Shown in pieces: positions 6,176-8,086 of a DNA stretch of 8,086 nt. A model generated the notes under the pieces. The model was not told the origin of the DNA, did not search any database, and was given only the letters and a program-made list of their open reading frames with translations. The stretch is from Elusimicrobiota bacterium. Its GTDB lineage: Bacteria > Elusimicrobiota > Elusimicrobia > 2-02-FULL-39-32. The DNA lies in contig JACPSV010000171.1 of NCBI GenBank assembly GCA_016193115.1, forward strand, positions 1 through 8,086, read 5' to 3'. The translations under genes and the position numbers were made by a program. Each line of letters opens with the position of its first letter. Position 1 is the stretch's first letter.

Positions 6176-7096
6176 TTACCTTGATTGTAAAACTTTTTGG
6201 ACTGTAATGCCAATCTCTGCGGGAGAAGGCGCGATCTGAATGCCCATCGTCTTTAAGAAAGTGATTTTTTCCTGAGCGGTTCCGCGCGATCCGCCCTCAA
6301 TGATGGCGCCGGCATGTCCCATCCGTTTCCCTTCCGGCGCGGTCTTGCCGGCGATAAATGCGCAAACCGGTTTAGACATCTTTTCCTTAAAGTAGAGGGC
6401 GGCGTCTTCTTCCGCGGATCCTCCGATCTCGCCGATCAAAAGAATCATGTCGGTTTCCGCGTCTTTCTCAAACATTTCGATCAGTTCAATGTAATGAGTG
6501 CCGGGGATAGGATCGCCGCCGATTCCAATCACGGTGGTCTGCCCGATTCCCAGCTGGGTCAGCTGCCAGACCGCTTCGTAGGTCAAGGTGCCGGACCGGG
6601 AAATGATGCCGGCGCGGCCCACCTGTTTCTGTTGGCTAGCCCGCCGATGGATGTAACCCGGCATGATCCCGATTTTACATTCTTCGGGCGTGATCAGACC
6701 GGGACAATTAGGTCCGATCAACCAAATTTTGTCTTTCTTGTTGGCCGAATTAAAAAGTTTGAGTTCCTCTTTGACCCGCACCATGTCCAAAACCGGGATG
6801 CCTTCCGTAATGCAGACGATGATTTTGATTCCGGACGCGGCCGCTTCCAGGATTGCGTCCGCTGCAAAAGGCGCGGGCACAAAAATCATTGTGGCGTCCG
6901 CGTCCGTTTTCTCCACGCAGTCCCGGACGGTATCGAAAATAGGAATATCGTCCAATGCCGCGCCGCCTTTACCGGGAGAGACGCCTCCCACCATTTGGGT
7001 TCCGTACTCTTTGCAGAGTCGGGAATGGAAGGAACCGGCCCCGCCGGTAATCCCCTGGCAGATCACGCGCGTCTTTTTGTCAATGAGGATGCTCAT
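6176..7096 (-). CDS. sucD: Succinate-CoA ligase (succinyl-CoA synthetase) alpha subunit
   Basis: The alpha subunit binds CoA and carries the phosphohistidine of the enzyme that converts succinyl-CoA, phosphate and NDP to succinate, CoA and NTP. The CoA-binding domain starts with [17 protein letters not shown] and [15 protein letters not shown], then [10 protein letters not shown] and [11 protein letters not shown]. The ligase domain has [10 protein letters not shown], the signature [24 protein letters not shown] and [12 protein letters not shown]. The phosphorylated histidine is His261 in KRMGHAGAI, equivalent to E. coli His246. At 306 residues it is about 17 longer than the E. coli protein. 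Most of the excess sits in two places: a longer segment before WLIGPNCPG (NSANKKDK) and one between MPGYIH and IISRSG ([12 protein letters not shown]). The ATG overlaps the sucC stop (ATGA), so the two subunits are translationally coupled. Confidence 0.97.
   Translation of the reverse strand: MSILIDKKTRVICQGITGGAGSFHSRLCKEYGTQMVGGVSPGKGGAALDDIPIFDTVRDCVEKTDADATMIFVPAPFAADAILEAAASGIKIIVCITEGIPVLDMVRVKEELKLFNSANKKDKIWLIGPNCPGLITPEECKIGIMPGYIHRRASQQKQVGRAGIISRSGTLTYEAVWQLTQLGIGQTTVIGIGGDPIPGTHYIELIEMFEKDAETDMILLIGEIGGSAEEDAALYFKEKMSKPVCAFIAGKTAPEGKRMGHAGAIIEGGSRGTAQEKITFLKTMGIQIAPSPAEIGITVQKVLQSR
6179..6182 (-). promoter_or_regulatory. Ribosome binding site fixing the debranching-like gene start
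   Basis: AAGG lies 7 nt before the ATG at 6171, inside the last two sense codons of sucD. It favours this ATG over a TTG at 6213, which would give 14 extra residues overlapping sucD and not resembling the family N-terminus. Confidence 0.5.
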
Positions 7097-8086
7097 GCGG
7101 GAACCGCGGACTTATTTTTTTGAGAGAGCTCAATTGTTTTTTGAGCGGCTTCCGCCAAACCTTTGATACTGACGATATTGAGATGAGAGTCGGAAAGAAT
7201 TTTCAAACCTTCTTCCGAACGGTTTCCTTCCAGGCGGACAACCAGAGGGATCACGAGTTTTGTTTCTTTGACGGCCGCGACAATTCCTTCGGCAATGACG
7301 TCGCAGCGCATGATCCCGCCAAATATGTTTACCAGAAGCGCCCTCACTTTTTTGTCGGTCAACAAGATCCGAAACGCGGCAGTCACCTGTTCCACGTTAG
7401 CGCCTCCGCCCACGTCCAAAAAGTTTGCCGGATCCCCGCCATACTGTTTGAGGATGTCCATCGTTGCCATGGCCAGTCCCGCGCCGTTCACCATGCAGCC
7501 GATGTCTCCGCTCAGAGAGATATAAGAAATCCCCGCTTTTTTTGCCTCTTCTTCCGCGGGGCTTAATGGAACAGAGAATTCCAAGTCTTTGAATTCCGGG
7601 TGCCGGTAAAGAGCATTGTCGTCCAAAACTATTTTTGCGTCCAGAGCGATCAGTTTTCCTTCTTTCGTGACCGCCAGCGGGTTGATTTCCAAAAGAGAGG
7701 CGTCCAAACTTACGAACGCCTGAACGCAGTTTTTAAAGAAGGCAACGCGTTCCTGAACTACTTTTGGGTCCTGGTCAAAGAGCCCTAACTGAAAGAGAAG
7801 AGCGCGCGCCTGGTAAGGTTCCAGACCGCTGAGAGCCTGAATCTCAAATTTGGCTATTTTTTCCGGAGAGGTGGCGGCCAAATGTTCGATTTCCATTCCG
7901 CCCTGCGCGGACGCGATCAGCGCAATTTTGGCTCGTTTGCGGTCTATCGTCACGCTCAAATAGAGTTCTCGTTCTATCTCCACGGTTTTTTCGATTAGGA
8001 CACGTTTGACGAGGATACCGTCCGGACCGGTCTGAGCGGTCACCAACTTTTTCCCCAGGAGCTCCGCAATTTTTTCTTTGGCTTGA
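7093..8086 (-). CDS. sucC: Succinate-CoA ligase beta subunit, N-terminus outside the window
   Basis: The beta subunit contributes the ATP-grasp nucleotide site and the succinate site, and forms the complex with the alpha subunit encoded next. The frame is open to the right edge. Comparison with E. coli SucC (388 residues) indicates that roughly 60-65 N-terminal residues are missing and that 330 are present. The first visible residues ([20 protein letters not shown]) continue the ATP-grasp domain. The Mg-nucleotide ligands appear as Asn in EINPL (codon 7683-7681) and Asp in ALDAK (codon 7641-7639). The C-terminal ligase domain has [36 protein letters not shown] and VRLEGN, all family signatures. 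The nucleotide preference (ATP or GTP) cannot be judged. A TTG at 8046 is internal (LVTAQTG) and is not the start. The TGA stop overlaps the sucD ATG. Confidence 0.96.
   Translation of the reverse strand, partial: QAKEKIAELLGKKLVTAQTGPDGILVKRVLIEKTVEIERELYLSVTIDRKRAKIALIASAQGGMEIEHLAATSPEKIAKFEIQALSGLEPYQARALLFQLGLFDQDPKVVQERVAFFKNCVQAFVSLDASLLEINPLAVTKEGKLIALDAKIVLDDNALYRHPEFKDLEFSVPLSPAEEEAKKAGISYISLSGDIGCMVNGAGLAMATMDILKQYGGDPANFLDVGGGANVEQVTAAFRILLTDKKVRALLVNIFGGIMRCDVIAEGIVAAVKETKLVIPLVVRLEGNRSEEGLKILSDSHLNIVSIKGLAEAAQKTIELSQKNKSAVPA

Noticed and set aside
6172..6213. Alternative upstream TTG start of the debranching-like gene at 6213
   Set aside because: It would overlap sucD by 38 nt, adds residues unlike the family, and the ATG at 6171 has a better placed ribosome binding site.
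6314..7123. Long plus-strand open frame (269 codons) opposite sucD
   Set aside because: It is antisense to a well-supported sucD, its protein resembles nothing I recognise, and it crosses the sucC/sucD junction.
8044..8046. TTG at 8046 as the start of sucC
   Set aside because: The codon encodes the Leu in the conserved LVTxQTG segment, and the frame continues with SucC-like residues to the window edge.

Overview
The window is a single uninterrupted run of nine genes, all on the minus strand, so it reads biologically from right (8086) to left (1). Gene order is: sucC (5' end outside the window), sucD, a glycogen-debranching-enzyme-like protein, a 59-residue 4-oxalocrotonate-tautomerase-like protein, ald (alanine dehydrogenase), an ABC-exporter ATPase, two ABC-2-type permeases, and lgt (3' end outside the window). 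Spacing between neighbours runs from a 4-nt overlap to a 12-nt gap. There is no room for an internal promoter or terminator between genes, and I saw none, so the run looks like part of one long, translationally coupled operon whose ends lie outside the window. No stretch over 300 bases lacks a gene.

Region by region. 8086-6176: succinyl-CoA synthetase beta and alpha subunits, the substrate-level phosphorylation step of the TCA cycle. 6171-4150: a protein with the whole fold signature of bacterial/archaeal amylo-alpha-1,6-glucosidases, but with three of the most conserved active-site motifs altered. 4137-3958: a small tautomerase with the catalytic N-terminal proline and a very good ribosome binding site. 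3954-2854: a complete alanine dehydrogenase with all expected catalytic residues, interconverting alanine and pyruvate with NAD(H). 2857-241: a three-gene ABC exporter of the COG4586/COG4587/COG3694 type (ATPase plus two six-helix permeases), substrate unknown. The ATPase appears frameshifted at its very start. 236-1: the first 78 residues of prolipoprotein diacylglyceryl transferase.

How they may work together: sucCD and ald feed or drain central carbon metabolism (alanine to pyruvate, succinyl-CoA to succinate plus NTP), and the debranching-like protein suggests a glycogen link. The exporter and lgt concern the cell envelope. The mixture looks like a compact housekeeping operon, not a mobile or defence island: base composition looks even and there are no transposases, integrases, tRNAs or CRISPR repeats.

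Organism: a bacterium of moderate G+C (about half by eye) with a densely packed genome. The gene set does not fix the lineage. An uncultivated Gram-negative phylum such as Omnitrophota or a relative is my guess only. The points most worth a second look are the apparent single-base frameshift in the ATPase and the altered active site of the debranching-like enzyme.
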